This document shows positions 17,551 through 27,200 of a DNA stretch of 64,000 nt, piece after piece. Source of the stretch: Pedobacter ureilyticus. Its GTDB lineage: Bacteria; Bacteroidota; Bacteroidia; Sphingobacteriales; Sphingobacteriaceae. Within the stretch, counting starts at the first letter, position 1. Each line of letters starts with the position of its first letter. Below the pieces are notes generated by a model. That model was not told the DNA's origin. It saw only the letters and a list, made by a program, of their open reading frames with translations, and made no database searches. The translations under genes were made by a program, and so were the position numbers. The DNA lies in assembly GCF_005925345.1 (NCBI RefSeq), contig NZ_SSHJ01000003.1:186001-250000 (forward strand), in the 5' to 3' direction.

Positions 17551-19419
17551 GTGAATAAAATTCTATTATCAATGTTAATGCTGGCTTCGGCTAGTGCCTT
17601 TGCACAAGAAAAGAAGCAAGATACTACCAAGCTCAACGAAATTGTGATCTCAGAAAATAGGTTACAAACTCCTTTTAATAAGCTGGCAAGAAATATCCAA
17701 TTGGTTACCAAAGAAGACATTGCTAAGATGCCCGTTAAATCTATCAATGAGGTATTAAGTTTTGTTGCGGGGGCCGATGTTCGGCAGCGTGGGCCTTTTG
17801 GCACCCAAGCAGATATCAGCATAGATGGCGGAACTTTTGAGCAAACCCTCATTTTGCTGAACGGTGTGAAGATTTCTGATGTGCAAACGGCTCATCATTC
17901 TATGAATATTCCAGTGCCCTTATCAGCCATAGAACGAATTGAGGTACTAAAGGGACCCGCCGCCAGAATTTATGGAATTAACGCCTTAACGGGAGCAATA
18001 AACATTGTGACCAAAACCAGCAAGCAAAATACAATAGATGTAAACCTGCAAGCGGGTTCTTCCTTTGAAGATAAGGCCGTAGGCGATGGTAGCGGAATTT
18101 ACAGTGGCTCATCGGCACAATTGGCCATTAACATGGCTGGTAAAAAAAGTCAGCATTTGGTGGGGTTTGGCCTAACCGATTACAACGGTCAACGTTACAA
18201 TAGTAGCACTTACGATCATAAGTTTTTTTATCAAGGTAATATTGATTTTGATGCTAGGAACAAATTGAACTTAATGGGCGGTTACATTGACAACGCTTTT
18301 GGTGCGAGTGGCTATTATGCAGCTCCAGGCGATAAAGAAGCATTTGAAATTGTTGAAACTGCATTGTTAGCGGTAGGTTCATCACATCAGTTGAGCAATC
18401 ATTTCAGTTTGCGACCAAGAGTAAGTGCTCGTTACAATTGGGACGATTATCGCTATTTCCGTAATGACTTAACGAGGGCAAGATCACTGCATCAGACTAA
18501 AGTTTGGTCGGCCGAAGTAAACAGTACTTTGCATACTGGCATTGGAGATTTTGGTTTTGGTTTAGAAAGCCGATCTGAAGATATTGAAAGTACGAATATT
18601 GGCAATAGAGAAAGATACAACCACGGAGCCTACGCTGAATACAAAACGGAAGCGCTGAATAACCTGCTTTTAAATATAGGTACTTACATTAATTACAATA
18701 CGCAATATGGCTGGCAGGCTTTTCCTGGCTTAGATGCAGCTTATTTATTGGCCCCAAAATGGAAACTGGCTTTTAACGCTGGTTCTAGCCAGCGTATTCC
18801 GTCTTTTACCGATTTGTACTTGAATCAACGTCCAGGCAATATTGGCAATCCAAACCTAACTTCAGAGAATGCTTGGCAATATGAACTGTCATTACAATAC
18901 AAGCTGGAGAGTTTTCAAGTACAGGGTGGGTATTTTTACCGCAACATTTCAGATTTTATCGATTGGGTAAGAAATTCGGCCGCAGTGCCTTATCAGCCTC
19001 AAAACTTTGGGAACAATAAGATACAAGGCTTTAATGTAAGCTTAGGCCAATCCCTAGGTTTAAGTAATAAAAGTTCGTTAAATTACCAGTTAAGTTATAA
19101 TTACTTGCACGCTGGCGAAATCAGTTACGCAAATAATGTAACCTCTAAATATGTTTTAGAAAATTTGAAACATCAAGCTTTAGGCAGATTGATTTACAAG
19201 TATACCAATTGGCAATTTACTTTGGGCACAAGGTGGATAGAACGTGAGTTAAAAAAACCTTATTTAATTACCGATATACGCTTACTTTATGGCAAGCCAC
19301 AATGGAATATATATGCAGATGTAACCAATTTGTTTAATAAAGAATACATAGAAGTTGCTGCGGTACCTTTGCCAAAAAGATGGTTTTCGTTGGGAGCCAA
19401 TTATCGTTTTGCATTGTAA
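17551..19419 (+). CDS. TonB-dependent receptor (BtuB/siderophore type)
   Basis: A 622-residue outer-membrane receptor. The GTG start gives a clean signal peptide (MNKILLSMLMLASASAFAQE). The plug domain follows at about residues 40-150, with VLSFVAGADVRQRGPFG, LNGVKISD and IERIEVLKGPAARIYGINAL, and the rest is a 22-strand barrel ending in the aromatic-rich WFSLGANYRFAL. The length and the absence of an N-terminal carboxypeptidase-like domain fit cobalamin or siderophore receptors rather than SusC. No B12 riboswitch was seen in the short upstream region, so the substrate is open. It could be controlled by the divergent MocR regulator. Confidence 0.9.
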   Translation: MNKILLSMLMLASASAFAQEKKQDTTKLNEIVISENRLQTPFNKLARNIQLVTKEDIAKMPVKSINEVLSFVAGADVRQRGPFGTQADISIDGGTFEQTLILLNGVKISDVQTAHHSMNIPVPLSAIERIEVLKGPAARIYGINALTGAINIVTKTSKQNTIDVNLQAGSSFEDKAVGDGSGIYSGSSAQLAINMAGKKSQHLVGFGLTDYNGQRYNSSTYDHKFFYQGNIDFDARNKLNLMGGYIDNAFGASGYYAAPGDKEAFEIVETALLAVGSSHQLSNHFSLRPRVSARYNWDDYRYFRNDLTRARSLHQTKVWSAEVNSTLHTGIGDFGFGLESRSEDIESTNIGNRERYNHGAYAEYKTEALNNLLLNIGTYINYNTQYGWQAFPGLDAAYLLAPKWKLAFNAGSSQRIPSFTDLYLNQRPGNIGNPNLTSENAWQYELSLQYKLESFQVQGGYFYRNISDFIDWVRNSAAVPYQPQNFGNNKIQGFNVSLGQSLGLSNKSSLNYQLSYNYLHAGEISYANNVTSKYVLENLKHQALGRLIYKYTNWQFTLGTRWIERELKKPYLITDIRLLYGKPQWNIYADVTNLFNKEYIEVAAVPLPKRWFSLGANYRFAL

Positions 19420-19449
19420 TTTTGAGTAACATCAAATAGTGGCTACAGT

Positions 19450-19938
19450 CTAGCTAGACAAAAGATCGATTATTTTTTGTCTAGCATTTTCGTGTTCTAG
19501 ATCTACAAAGAAATTTGTTTGCCAAGCTTTAGTTTTTTGCGCTTGTTTGTTTGCAGGTTTATCCCAAATGGCATAAACTCTAAAGCCTCTTTTTCCTTCT
19601 TTAGTGCCGTTAGTTAATAAATGCTTTTCGCCTAAAATCCTCTTGGGGAAAATAAAAAAGCCTTTTTGGCTATCCTTTTTCATATAAACCACATAATAAT
19701 CAAAGAGATCGGCAGTGGTAAAAGGTTCAGTAACTCCTTTAGTGTTTCTTCGCCATAACGTTACAAATTGCCCTATTTTTTTAGGTGTAATTTTAGCTTT
19801 TCTAAACTTGATATTGGTGTGGCGTAATTGAAAATTAAAGCCAAAGTATGCTTCGCATTCAAGATCAGGTTCAATGTTTGAGGTTGGCAAATTTAGCTTT
19901 TCAAAAAATGTGTTTAAATGAGGAGACGATTGCTTCAT
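19450..19938 (-). CDS. MepB-family protein
   Basis: A 162-residue protein of the MepB family (named from the Staphylococcus mepRAB locus; function unknown). Conserved parts seen are FQLRHTNIKFRKAKITPKKIGQFVTLWRR, FDYYVVY, GFFIFPKRIL, and KRGFRVYAIWDKPANKQAQKTKAWQ, here quoted in pieces from residues 34-145. It is full length. It lies 19 bp from the GNAT gene upstream on the same strand, so the two are probably co-transcribed. Confidence 0.85.
   Translation of the reverse strand: MKQSSPHLNTFFEKLNLPTSNIEPDLECEAYFGFNFQLRHTNIKFRKAKITPKKIGQFVTLWRRNTKGVTEPFTTADLFDYYVVYMKKDSQKGFFIFPKRILGEKHLLTNGTKEGKRGFRVYAIWDKPANKQAQKTKAWQTNFFVDLEHENARQKIIDLLSS
19453..19485. terminator. Hairpin between receptor and MepB genes
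   Basis: An 11-bp inverted repeat, GCTAGACAAAA (19453-19463) and TTTTGTCTAGC (19475-19485), lies in the convergent junction, with its right arm inside the 3' end of the MepB gene. T-rich flanks suggest it terminates the TonB receptor transcript; a smaller palindrome GTCTAGCTAGAC (19448-19459) overlaps its left arm. Confidence 0.5.
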
Positions 19939-19957
19939 TAGTGTTGTTTTTAATTCC

Positions 19958-20416
19958 CTATTGTTCGGCTTTCTTGTTAGATCTAAACATCCATTGCGTG
20001 TAGGTCATTTCAAACTTTATTTCATTTTTGCTATGCATTCCTGTTTCTTTCCAGCCGGCAACCCTATAAAAAGTTTCGGCTCTGGTTTTTACAGCTGTGC
20101 CCAGCCAGATTGTTTTTTTCGTTTTACCAAAATACCAATCAAGCATAGTGTCGTGTAGTTTTCTGCCAATTCCACGCCCATCAAAATCCGGATGCACAAA
20201 TAGAGCCCAAACGTTTTGTGCCATTAAATCTGCAATAGCAAAACCCACTATTTTATTTTCAATTTCATAAACCCAACCTTTACCTCTTTCGGTTAAAAAT
20301 AACTTGCAATCTTCGTTAGTCACCAAATTGGGATTGGACAAAGTGTTTTCTTTAACTAAATTTCTTACCAGCTGAATTTGTGCAATATCTGTGGTAGTTG
20401 CTTCTCTAATAGACAT
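19958..20416 (-). CDS. GNAT-family N-acetyltransferase
   Basis: A 152-residue acetyl-CoA-dependent acetyltransferase. The core is VGFAIADLMAQNVWALFVHPDFDGRGIGRKLHDTML, read in pieces from about residue 56, where the acetyl-CoA-binding loop is GRGIGRK, followed by the C-terminal AETFYRVAGWKETG. The substrate is unknown. It is followed by the MepB gene on the same strand. Confidence 0.88.
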   Translation of the reverse strand: MSIREATTTDIAQIQLVRNLVKENTLSNPNLVTNEDCKLFLTERGKGWVYEIENKIVGFAIADLMAQNVWALFVHPDFDGRGIGRKLHDTMLDWYFGKTKKTIWLGTAVKTRAETFYRVAGWKETGMHSKNEIKFEMTYTQWMFRSNKKAEQ

Positions 20417-20577
20417 GTTTTATAATTCGATTTGCTTTTTTCGGGATGCTCTGTGCTCCATGATTGGTTTTTAGCAAAAGGTTAGGCCAAATGTTGGTTG
20501 ATTATTTTCAATTAATTAATCAAGACTAAACTTTATCGGTAAAAAAAGATGGTTTAAAATTTTGGTTCTAAAGGATT

Positions 20578-20775
20578 TTATTTTGATCTCATCGATCTGA
20601 TCAATTTATCATTGCGTTTATCTGCTCTGGCATTTTGTAGTGATATGACAGCCCAAACAGCTGCTGGTATCCAACCAATTAAAGTGATTTGTAATATCAA
20701 GCAAATAATACCTGTAAGTATCCTGCCACTAAGCAGAAATGAAATAAAAGGAAAAAAAATGGCGATTAAGGTCAT
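20578..20775 (-). CDS. YqaE/Pmp3-family small membrane protein
   Basis: A 65-residue protein with two membrane helices (LIAIFFPFISFLLSGR and IICLILQITLIGWIPAAVWA) and a short basic tail. The pattern of FP near the start and LIGWIPAAVWAV in helix two is diagnostic of the YqaE/Pmp3 family, which is linked to membrane potential and salt or cold stress. It lies between two acetyltransferase genes on the same strand. Confidence 0.85.
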   Translation of the reverse strand: MTLIAIFFPFISFLLSGRILTGIICLILQITLIGWIPAAVWAVISLQNARADKRNDKLIRSMRSK

Positions 20776-20848
20776 GCGATAAAAGTTGTAGACTTAATTT
20801 AGATTGAAGATAATAGTTTTAATGCAATTTGTAGTCATCAGTACAAGC

Positions 20849-21304
20849 TCATTTACTTCCCGTTAACTTCATTCTTAATAAGGGGTAGTTCTTGCCAAAA
20901 TCATCCTTTTCGGTTTTTTCGTAAACTTCAAATCCTGCTTTCTCATAAAAGATTTTCGCATTGGTGTTTTGTTCATTTACATCAACAAGTGTTACACCTA
21001 GCTTCGTAATAGCAAATTCAATAAGCTGGCGGCCCAAACCTTTTCCAGTATATTCGGGATCTAAAAACAACATTTCAATTTTATGTTGATAGATACCGAT
21101 AAAACCGATTACTTTTTCATCATCTATCAAACAAAACATCGCTAAGATTTCAAAATCGTACGTTACAAGCAATGCTTTTATCTCTATAAAATCTGCTCTG
21201 CTTAGAAAATGGTGGGTGGCTAAAACAGATTTTTCCCAAACCAATATAATTTGATCTTTGTACTTGCTGTGGTATTTTTTGATTTTGAAAGAACTACTGG
21301 GCAT
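20849..21304 (-). CDS. GNAT-family N-acetyltransferase
   Basis: A 151-residue acetyltransferase. The acetyl-CoA loop is GKGLGRQLIEF near residue 92, preceded by IEMLFLDPEYTG and followed by VDVNEQNTNAKIFYEKAGFEVY, which is the family signature for the fourth strand and last helix. The start and end resemble YjaB/YiaC-like enzymes. The substrate is not known. It is eight bases downstream of the lactonase-like hydrolase gene on the same strand, so the two probably form an operon. Confidence 0.88.
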   Translation of the reverse strand: MPSSSFKIKKYHSKYKDQIILVWEKSVLATHHFLSRADFIEIKALLVTYDFEILAMFCLIDDEKVIGFIGIYQHKIEMLFLDPEYTGKGLGRQLIEFAITKLGVTLVDVNEQNTNAKIFYEKAGFEVYEKTEKDDFGKNYPLLRMKLTGSK

Positions 21305-21312
21305 AGCTAAGA

Positions 21313-22155
21313 CTAAAGTATCTCATTAAGAGAAAAAGTGTCTTTTAAACGAACTCCCTTTTCGGTATGTTGCAAAGTACAACATTCGTTCACAGGATCG
21401 TGTTCTAAATAAAGTATATATTCGTTGGTTGCTGCTTCTTCCAAAAAATCTTTCTTCTCTTTTAAGGTTTGCAAAGGGAACATATCGTAAGACATGACGT
21501 ATGGCAGCGGAATGTGTCCGGTTGAAGGCAACAAATCTGCCATGTAAACAATGGTTTTGTCTTTGTACTGCAACTGCGGCAGCATCATCGCATCGGTATG
21601 CCCATACGCAAAGCGAATGTTGATACCCTCGTGAAAATGTACGTTTTGTTGTGTGGGTATAAATTTAAGTTGTCCGCTTTCTTGTATGGGGAGTATGTTT
21701 TCTTTGAGAAAGGAGGCCTTTTCGCGAGCATTAGGTGTTACTGCCCAGTCCCAATGTTGCTGGTTGCTCCAGTATACTGCATTTTTAAACGCAGGGCGAA
21801 GTTGGTCGCCTTGCCTTTCTATAGCACCTCCACAATGGTCAAAGTGTAGATGCGTTAAGAATACATCTGTAATATCGTCTCTATGAAAACCATGACTTGC
21901 TAGAGATTTGTCTAAGGTATCGTCGCCATGCAAATAATAATGGCCAAAGAATTTATCATCTTGTTTGTTGCCCAAGCCGTTGTCTACTAAAATGAGCCTA
22001 CCACCATCTTCAATTAATAAACATCGCATTGCCCACGAACATAGGTTATTCTCGTCTGCCGGATTGGTCTTTTGCCAGATAGATTTAGGCACAACGCCAA
22101 ACATGGCACCGCCGTCTAATTTAAAATTTCCGGTGTTAATGGTGTAAAGTTTCAT
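21313..22155 (-). CDS. MBL-fold metallohydrolase (lactonase-like)
   Basis: A 280-residue metallo-beta-lactamase-fold hydrolase. The HLHFDH motif is near residue 102 in DVFLTHLHFDHCGG, the next His is in IRFAYGHTDAMM, and an Asp ligand is in VYMADLLPSTGH. The start MKLYTINTGNFKLDGGAMFG and the overall order resemble the lactonase/quorum-quenching branch, but many relatives act on other esters, so the substrate is not settled. It has no signal peptide. Confidence 0.87.
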   Translation of the reverse strand: MKLYTINTGNFKLDGGAMFGVVPKSIWQKTNPADENNLCSWAMRCLLIEDGGRLILVDNGLGNKQDDKFFGHYYLHGDDTLDKSLASHGFHRDDITDVFLTHLHFDHCGGAIERQGDQLRPAFKNAVYWSNQQHWDWAVTPNAREKASFLKENILPIQESGQLKFIPTQQNVHFHEGINIRFAYGHTDAMMLPQLQYKDKTIVYMADLLPSTGHIPLPYVMSYDMFPLQTLKEKKDFLEEAATNEYILYLEHDPVNECCTLQHTEKGVRLKDTFSLNEIL

Positions 22156-22316
22156 TTGGTTTACGATTTTAGATTGACGAATTACGATTTCAGATCGCCG
22201 ATATTGAGTGTCACATTAAGCTTGTCGAAATGTCAATTCTGGTTAACTAGTTAATTGTTTAAATCGGTTAAATGTTTATTTGGTTAATCGCAAGAAATAC
22301 GCTCAAAGCTATAAAC

Positions 22317-22353
22317 AAAAATTGGTTAATTGCATGTTAACAATTAACCAATT
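22317..22353 (-). terminator. Terminator downstream of lpdA
   Basis: A perfect 13-bp stem, AATTGGTTAATTG (22320-22332) and its complement (22341-22353), has an 8-base loop. On the minus strand it is followed by TTTTTG, as expected for a terminator of lpdA, which ends 48 bp upstream. A second, weaker TTAACC/GGTTAA pair lies closer to the gene at about 22372-22389. Confidence 0.7.
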
Positions 22354-22400
22354 CAAGCAGTTTAAACAATTAACCAAAAAAGGTTAACAATTAAACTAAG

Positions 22401-23789
22401 CTATAGATGTATTACTTCTCCGTAAGCATCAGCAGCGGCTTCCATAATCGCTTCGCTCATGGTTGGGTGTGGGTGTACCGATTTAATCATTTCGTGGCCA
22501 GTAGTTTCTAATTTACGAGCAACTACAATTTCGGCAATCATTTCGGTTACATTGGCACCAATCATGTGCGCACCTAGTAATTCTCCGTATTTAGCATCGA
22601 AAATTAATTTTACGAAACCATCTTTCGCACCGGCGGCACTAGCTTTACCCGACGCAGAGAATGGGAATTTACCAATTTTCAGCTCGTAACCAGCAGCTTT
22701 GGCAGCTTTTTCTGTATAACCCACAGAAGCAATTTCTGGAGAACAGTAAGTACATCCCGGGATGTTGTTGTAATCTAGAGGTTCTACGTGTTGGCCAGCA
22801 ATTTTTTCTACACAAATGATGCCTTCGGCAGAAGCAACATGGGCCAAAGCTTGTCCTGGCACTACATCGCCAATGGCATAATAGCCTTTTACCGAAGTAT
22901 TGTAGTATTCGTCTACAACAATTTTGCCTTTCTCTGTTTTAATGCCAACTTCTTCTAAACCAATGTTTTCTATGTTAGCTACAATACCAGCAGCAGAAAG
23001 TACAATATCGCACTCGATGGTTTGCATACCAATTGCTGTTTTAACTTGAACTTTGCAACCAGCACCACTGGTGTCTACAGATTCCACAGAAGCGGAAGTC
23101 ATGATATCGATACCAGTTTTCTTTAGGCTGCGTAACAATTGTTTCGAAACATCCTCGTCCTCTACAGGAACAACGTTCTCCATAAACTCTACAATGGTAA
23201 CTTTTGTGCCCATGGTAGCATAAAAGTAAGCAAACTCTACACCAATAGCGCCAGAACCCACCACTACCATAGATTTTGGTTGTTGTGGCAATACCATTGC
23301 TTGGCGATAACCGATCACTTTTTTGCCGTCTTGCTTTAAGTTAGGAAGTTCTCTTGAGCGAGCACCAGTAGCAATTACGATATGCTTAGCAGAAAGTTCT
23401 TTTTGAGAACCATCGGCGCCTTTAACTTCAACTTTGTTACCAGCTTTAACTTTACCGGTACCCATTACTACGTCAATTTTGTTCTTCTTCATTAAGAACT
23501 GAACGCCTTTGCTCATACCATCGGCCACACCACGACTACGTTTCACCACTGCGTCGAAATCGGCTTTAGCTTCTGAAGTAGTAATGCCATAATCTGCAGC
23601 ATGGTTAATATATTCGAAAACTTGTGCACTTTTTAATAAAGCTTTGGTAGGGATACAGCCCCAGTTAAGGCAAATTCCACCTAATGACTCGCGTTCTACA
23701 ATAGCAACTTTCATTCCTAATTGAGAAGCTCTGATGGCAGTAACATATCCGCCTGGACCGCTACCTAATACAATTAAATCGTAGTTCAT
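22401..23789 (-). CDS. lpdA: Dihydrolipoyl dehydrogenase (E3)
   Basis: A 462-residue flavoprotein disulfide oxidoreductase that reoxidises dihydrolipoamide in 2-oxoacid dehydrogenase complexes or the glycine cleavage system. The FAD-binding GSGPGGYVTA is at residues 9-18, the redox-active disulfide is C40/C45 in GGICLNWGCIPTKAL, the NAD-binding GSGAIGVEFA is near residue 183, and the catalytic His-Glu pair is in HPHPTMSEAIMEAA near the C-terminus. It is full length. No E1/E2 genes are adjacent, so it probably serves several complexes. A 16-bp GC-rich palindrome sits 39 bp upstream of its start. Confidence 0.97.
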   Translation of the reverse strand: MNYDLIVLGSGPGGYVTAIRASQLGMKVAIVERESLGGICLNWGCIPTKALLKSAQVFEYINHAADYGITTSEAKADFDAVVKRSRGVADGMSKGVQFLMKKNKIDVVMGTGKVKAGNKVEVKGADGSQKELSAKHIVIATGARSRELPNLKQDGKKVIGYRQAMVLPQQPKSMVVVGSGAIGVEFAYFYATMGTKVTIVEFMENVVPVEDEDVSKQLLRSLKKTGIDIMTSASVESVDTSGAGCKVQVKTAIGMQTIECDIVLSAAGIVANIENIGLEEVGIKTEKGKIVVDEYYNTSVKGYYAIGDVVPGQALAHVASAEGIICVEKIAGQHVEPLDYNNIPGCTYCSPEIASVGYTEKAAKAAGYELKIGKFPFSASGKASAAGAKDGFVKLIFDAKYGELLGAHMIGANVTEMIAEIVVARKLETTGHEMIKSVHPHPTMSEAIMEAAADAYGEVIHL

Positions 23790-24244
23790 CTGTTTAATTT
23801 TATTTTTGTTTATGGTCAGATACTTTATTCCGACGCGTCGGAAGAGCCTTTAATTATTGAAATCTTCATGAGGTAATCCTAGTGATTCAACAATGTAGGG
23901 TTCATATCTTATTTATTAAGAACATTAGCCTAATAATTTGTTGCCAAAATTAAAAAAAAATGTTGATTAAATCATGTGGTGTTAGTATTAGGTAATTGTA
24001 ATAAAATGAATTGGTAGATGAAAGATTGATAAAATAAAGGTTAAAATTTTATTAAAGTGTGATTTAATGTATTGTGTTTATGAGGTTTACACACATTTTG
24101 AGTAGTGTTAAGTGTGGAAAAGTTTTAGGATAATTAATAATTATTTAACATTGGAATAGGAGCGAGCATCAAATTAATAGCTAGATTTGCAGCGGTATTT
24201 TTAACATATCTTAACAAAACAATTAAAACATTTATTTAAAGAGC
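23790..24244. other. 455-bp divergent spacer between lpdA and the Oar-like receptor
   Basis: No gene is seen. The spacer holds the palindrome at 23828-23843 near lpdA and an AT-rich stretch towards the receptor gene, with a -7-like TAGATTTG at 24182-24189, 55 bp before the receptor start. No -33 partner is clear. Confidence 0.6.
23828..23843. promoter_or_regulatory. 16-bp GC-rich perfect palindrome upstream of lpdA
   Basis: TTCCGACGCGTCGGAA is a perfect palindrome in otherwise AT-rich DNA, 39 bp upstream of the lpdA start codon. It could be a binding site for a dimeric regulator or a structural repeat; nothing else in the window matches it exactly. Confidence 0.5.
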
Positions 24245-27200
24245 ATGAAAAAATCTTTACTATTAAAAATTGTATCGGTTATTCTTGTAGTAGTTGGTTT
24301 TGTGAGTTCGGTGAACGCACAGGTAACTACTTCATCAATGAGTGGTATTATTAAAGATGCGAAGGGCGCATTACCAGGTGCTGGCATTAAAGCAACGCAC
24401 ACACCTTCTGGTACTGTTTACTCTACATCTACAAACAACGATGGTCGTTTCAACATCAATACTATGCGTGTTGGAGGACCTTACGTAGTTGAAATTAGTT
24501 ATGTGGGTTTTGCAACTGCAAAAGTTACCGATGTATTTTTGAAGCTAGGTGATAATTACAATTTAAACTACACCTTGACGGATAACAGTACCACCTTGGG
24601 TACAGTTACAGTAACCGGTACTAGCACAAGAAATCGATTTGTTCAAGAGAAAACTGGTGCTAGTACCAGTGTATCTAGTAGAGATTTAGCCACGTTGCCA
24701 ACGATCAATAGAAGTATCACAGACTTCACCAGAACGACACCACAAGCTAGTGGAAACAACTTTGGTGGTAGAGACGGTCGTTATAACAATATTCAAATCG
24801 ATGGAGCAAACTTGAATAATAACTTTGGTTTAAATAATGATCCTCTACCAGGTGGAGGCTCTATGCCAATTTCAATCGATGCTTACGATCAAATTTCGAT
24901 AAATATTGCGCCTTATGATGTTAGACAAGCTGGCTTTACTGGAGCTAATATAAGTGCTGTAACTAAAAGCGGAACTAACTCTTTTAAAGGTACTGCTTAC
25001 GGACTATATAGGGATCAGAGTTTTATTGGAACTAAGATAAAAGATGCAGATATCAGTTCTTCTATAGTTGATTCCAAAAGTAAAACCTATGGTTTTAGTT
25101 TAGGAGGTCCAATTATTAAAAATAAACTATTCTTTTTTGTAAACGCAGAAAAAGAAGAGAATTTAGCTCCTGGTGTAACCTTCTATCCAACAGGAGGGCA
25201 AGGTGCTGGTACGGTTTCGTCAACTACTGTTGCGCAAATGCAACAAGTTTCAAATTATTTAAGAACTAAATTTGGTTATGAGACTGGTGGTTATGATAAT
25301 TTCCCTGGATTTGAAACGAATAATCACAAAATCTTAGGGAAAATAGATTGGAATATCAGTAATAACCACAAATTAACGCTAAAATACAGCGATTTCAAAG
25401 GTACGGATGATCAATCTGTTAATAGCACCAGCGTGCCTAACGGTGGAGGTTTTATTCCTACCGGAAGAACTGCGGCTTTAACTAGACTTCCTATAGGACG
25501 ATTAAGTGTGGGTTCAATGGCGTTTGAAAATAGTATGTTCAATTTTCTAAATACTACTAAAAGTGGTACTTTGGAATTTAATAGTAGGTTCTCTTCTAAG
25601 GTTTCTAACCAGTTCTTAGCTACATTTACCAGAAATCAGGCCACTAGGCAATATGACTCGGTTTTCCCTTCAATTGATATTTTTGACGGGACTACTGGAA
25701 ACAATATTGTTTCCGCAGGTATGGATCCCTATACTTATAATAATGATGTTATCAATAAAGTATACTCTTTTACTAATAACTTGAGTTTTTATTTAGGTAA
25801 GCATACATTAACTACTGGCCTAACCTATGAATTTCAGGAGGTTGGTAATATGTTTATGGCTGCCTCAAATAGTTATTATGTATTTAACAGTATTGACGAT
25901 TTGGTTAATGATAGAGCTCCTATATATTACGCTTATACTAAATCCCTAATTCCTGGGCAAAGTGCTGTTTATTCTGCTCAATTAAAAATTGGACAAGCAG
26001 GTGCTTATATTCAAGACGAATGGAATGTTACTGATAATGCAAAATTTACTTTTGGTTTAAGGGCTGATATGCCTATTTACCATGAAGATCCGTTGAATAA
26101 CCCGGCTACCTCGGCTCTAAACTTCTATGGTTCGAACGGTGAATTGAGAAATTATTTTACAGATAAGTATCCAAAAAGCAGCGTGCTATTGTCTCCACGT
26201 TTTGGGTTTAGGTTCACTAACGATGATAAGTCCGCCGTGCTACGTGGTGGTATGGGGATATTTACAGGGCGTATACCTTTTGTATATCTAACAAACATAC
26301 CTACCAATACAGGAATGTACCAATTTGGTGGTAACATCACAAATACCGCTACTTTAGCTAATATAAAGCTAAACGCAGATCCCGATGCTTATACCAATCT
26401 GTTTCCATCAACGGCAGGCACAACACCGAATAATAATGTTGTTTTTGTAGATAGAGACTTCAAATTTCCAAAAATTTTCAGAGTTAATCTTGGTTTAGAC
26501 AAAACATTGGAAAATGGTGTAATGTTCACTTTTGACGGTATGTTTACCAAAGACGTGAATGGAGTTAAAATGAGAAATGCAAATGCTAGGATGGCTAACG
26601 GTGTGGTATACGAAGGAAACCTTCAAAGAGAAAGGATAGTGGGCTCTAATAGATTAAATAGTGGTATTACATCTGCAGTAGTCTTAGAAAACAGCGATAG
26701 AGGATGGGCTAGTTCATTAACAGGGCAAGTAAGTAAAAGTTTTAAGAAAGGTTTCTCTGGGTCCGTTGCCTATACCTTTACGATTGCAAAAGACTTGACA
26801 GGTAATCCTGGTAATCAGGCTGCTTCAGTTTGGAATTCAAATCCAAATGTAGGCACCTCAAATTCAAATGAACTTTACATGTCTCAATATGCAGTACCTC
26901 ATCGCGTAGTAGCTAACTTGTCTTATAGAATAGAGTATGCTAAGCATTTAGCAACCACTTTATCGTTATTTTATGAAGGTGCTCACCAAGGAAGATATAG
27001 CTTCATTTATAATGGAGATATCAACGGAGATGGTAACAATGCTACAGATTTAATGTACATTCCTAGAGCAAACGAAGTAAGGTTCCAATCTTACACAAGT
27101 GGTGGCAGAACTTATACAGAAGCGGATCAAAAAGCAGCTTTTGAGCAATTTGTTGCTTCATCTCCATACTTGTCGAAGAACAGAGGTAAATTTGCAGAAC

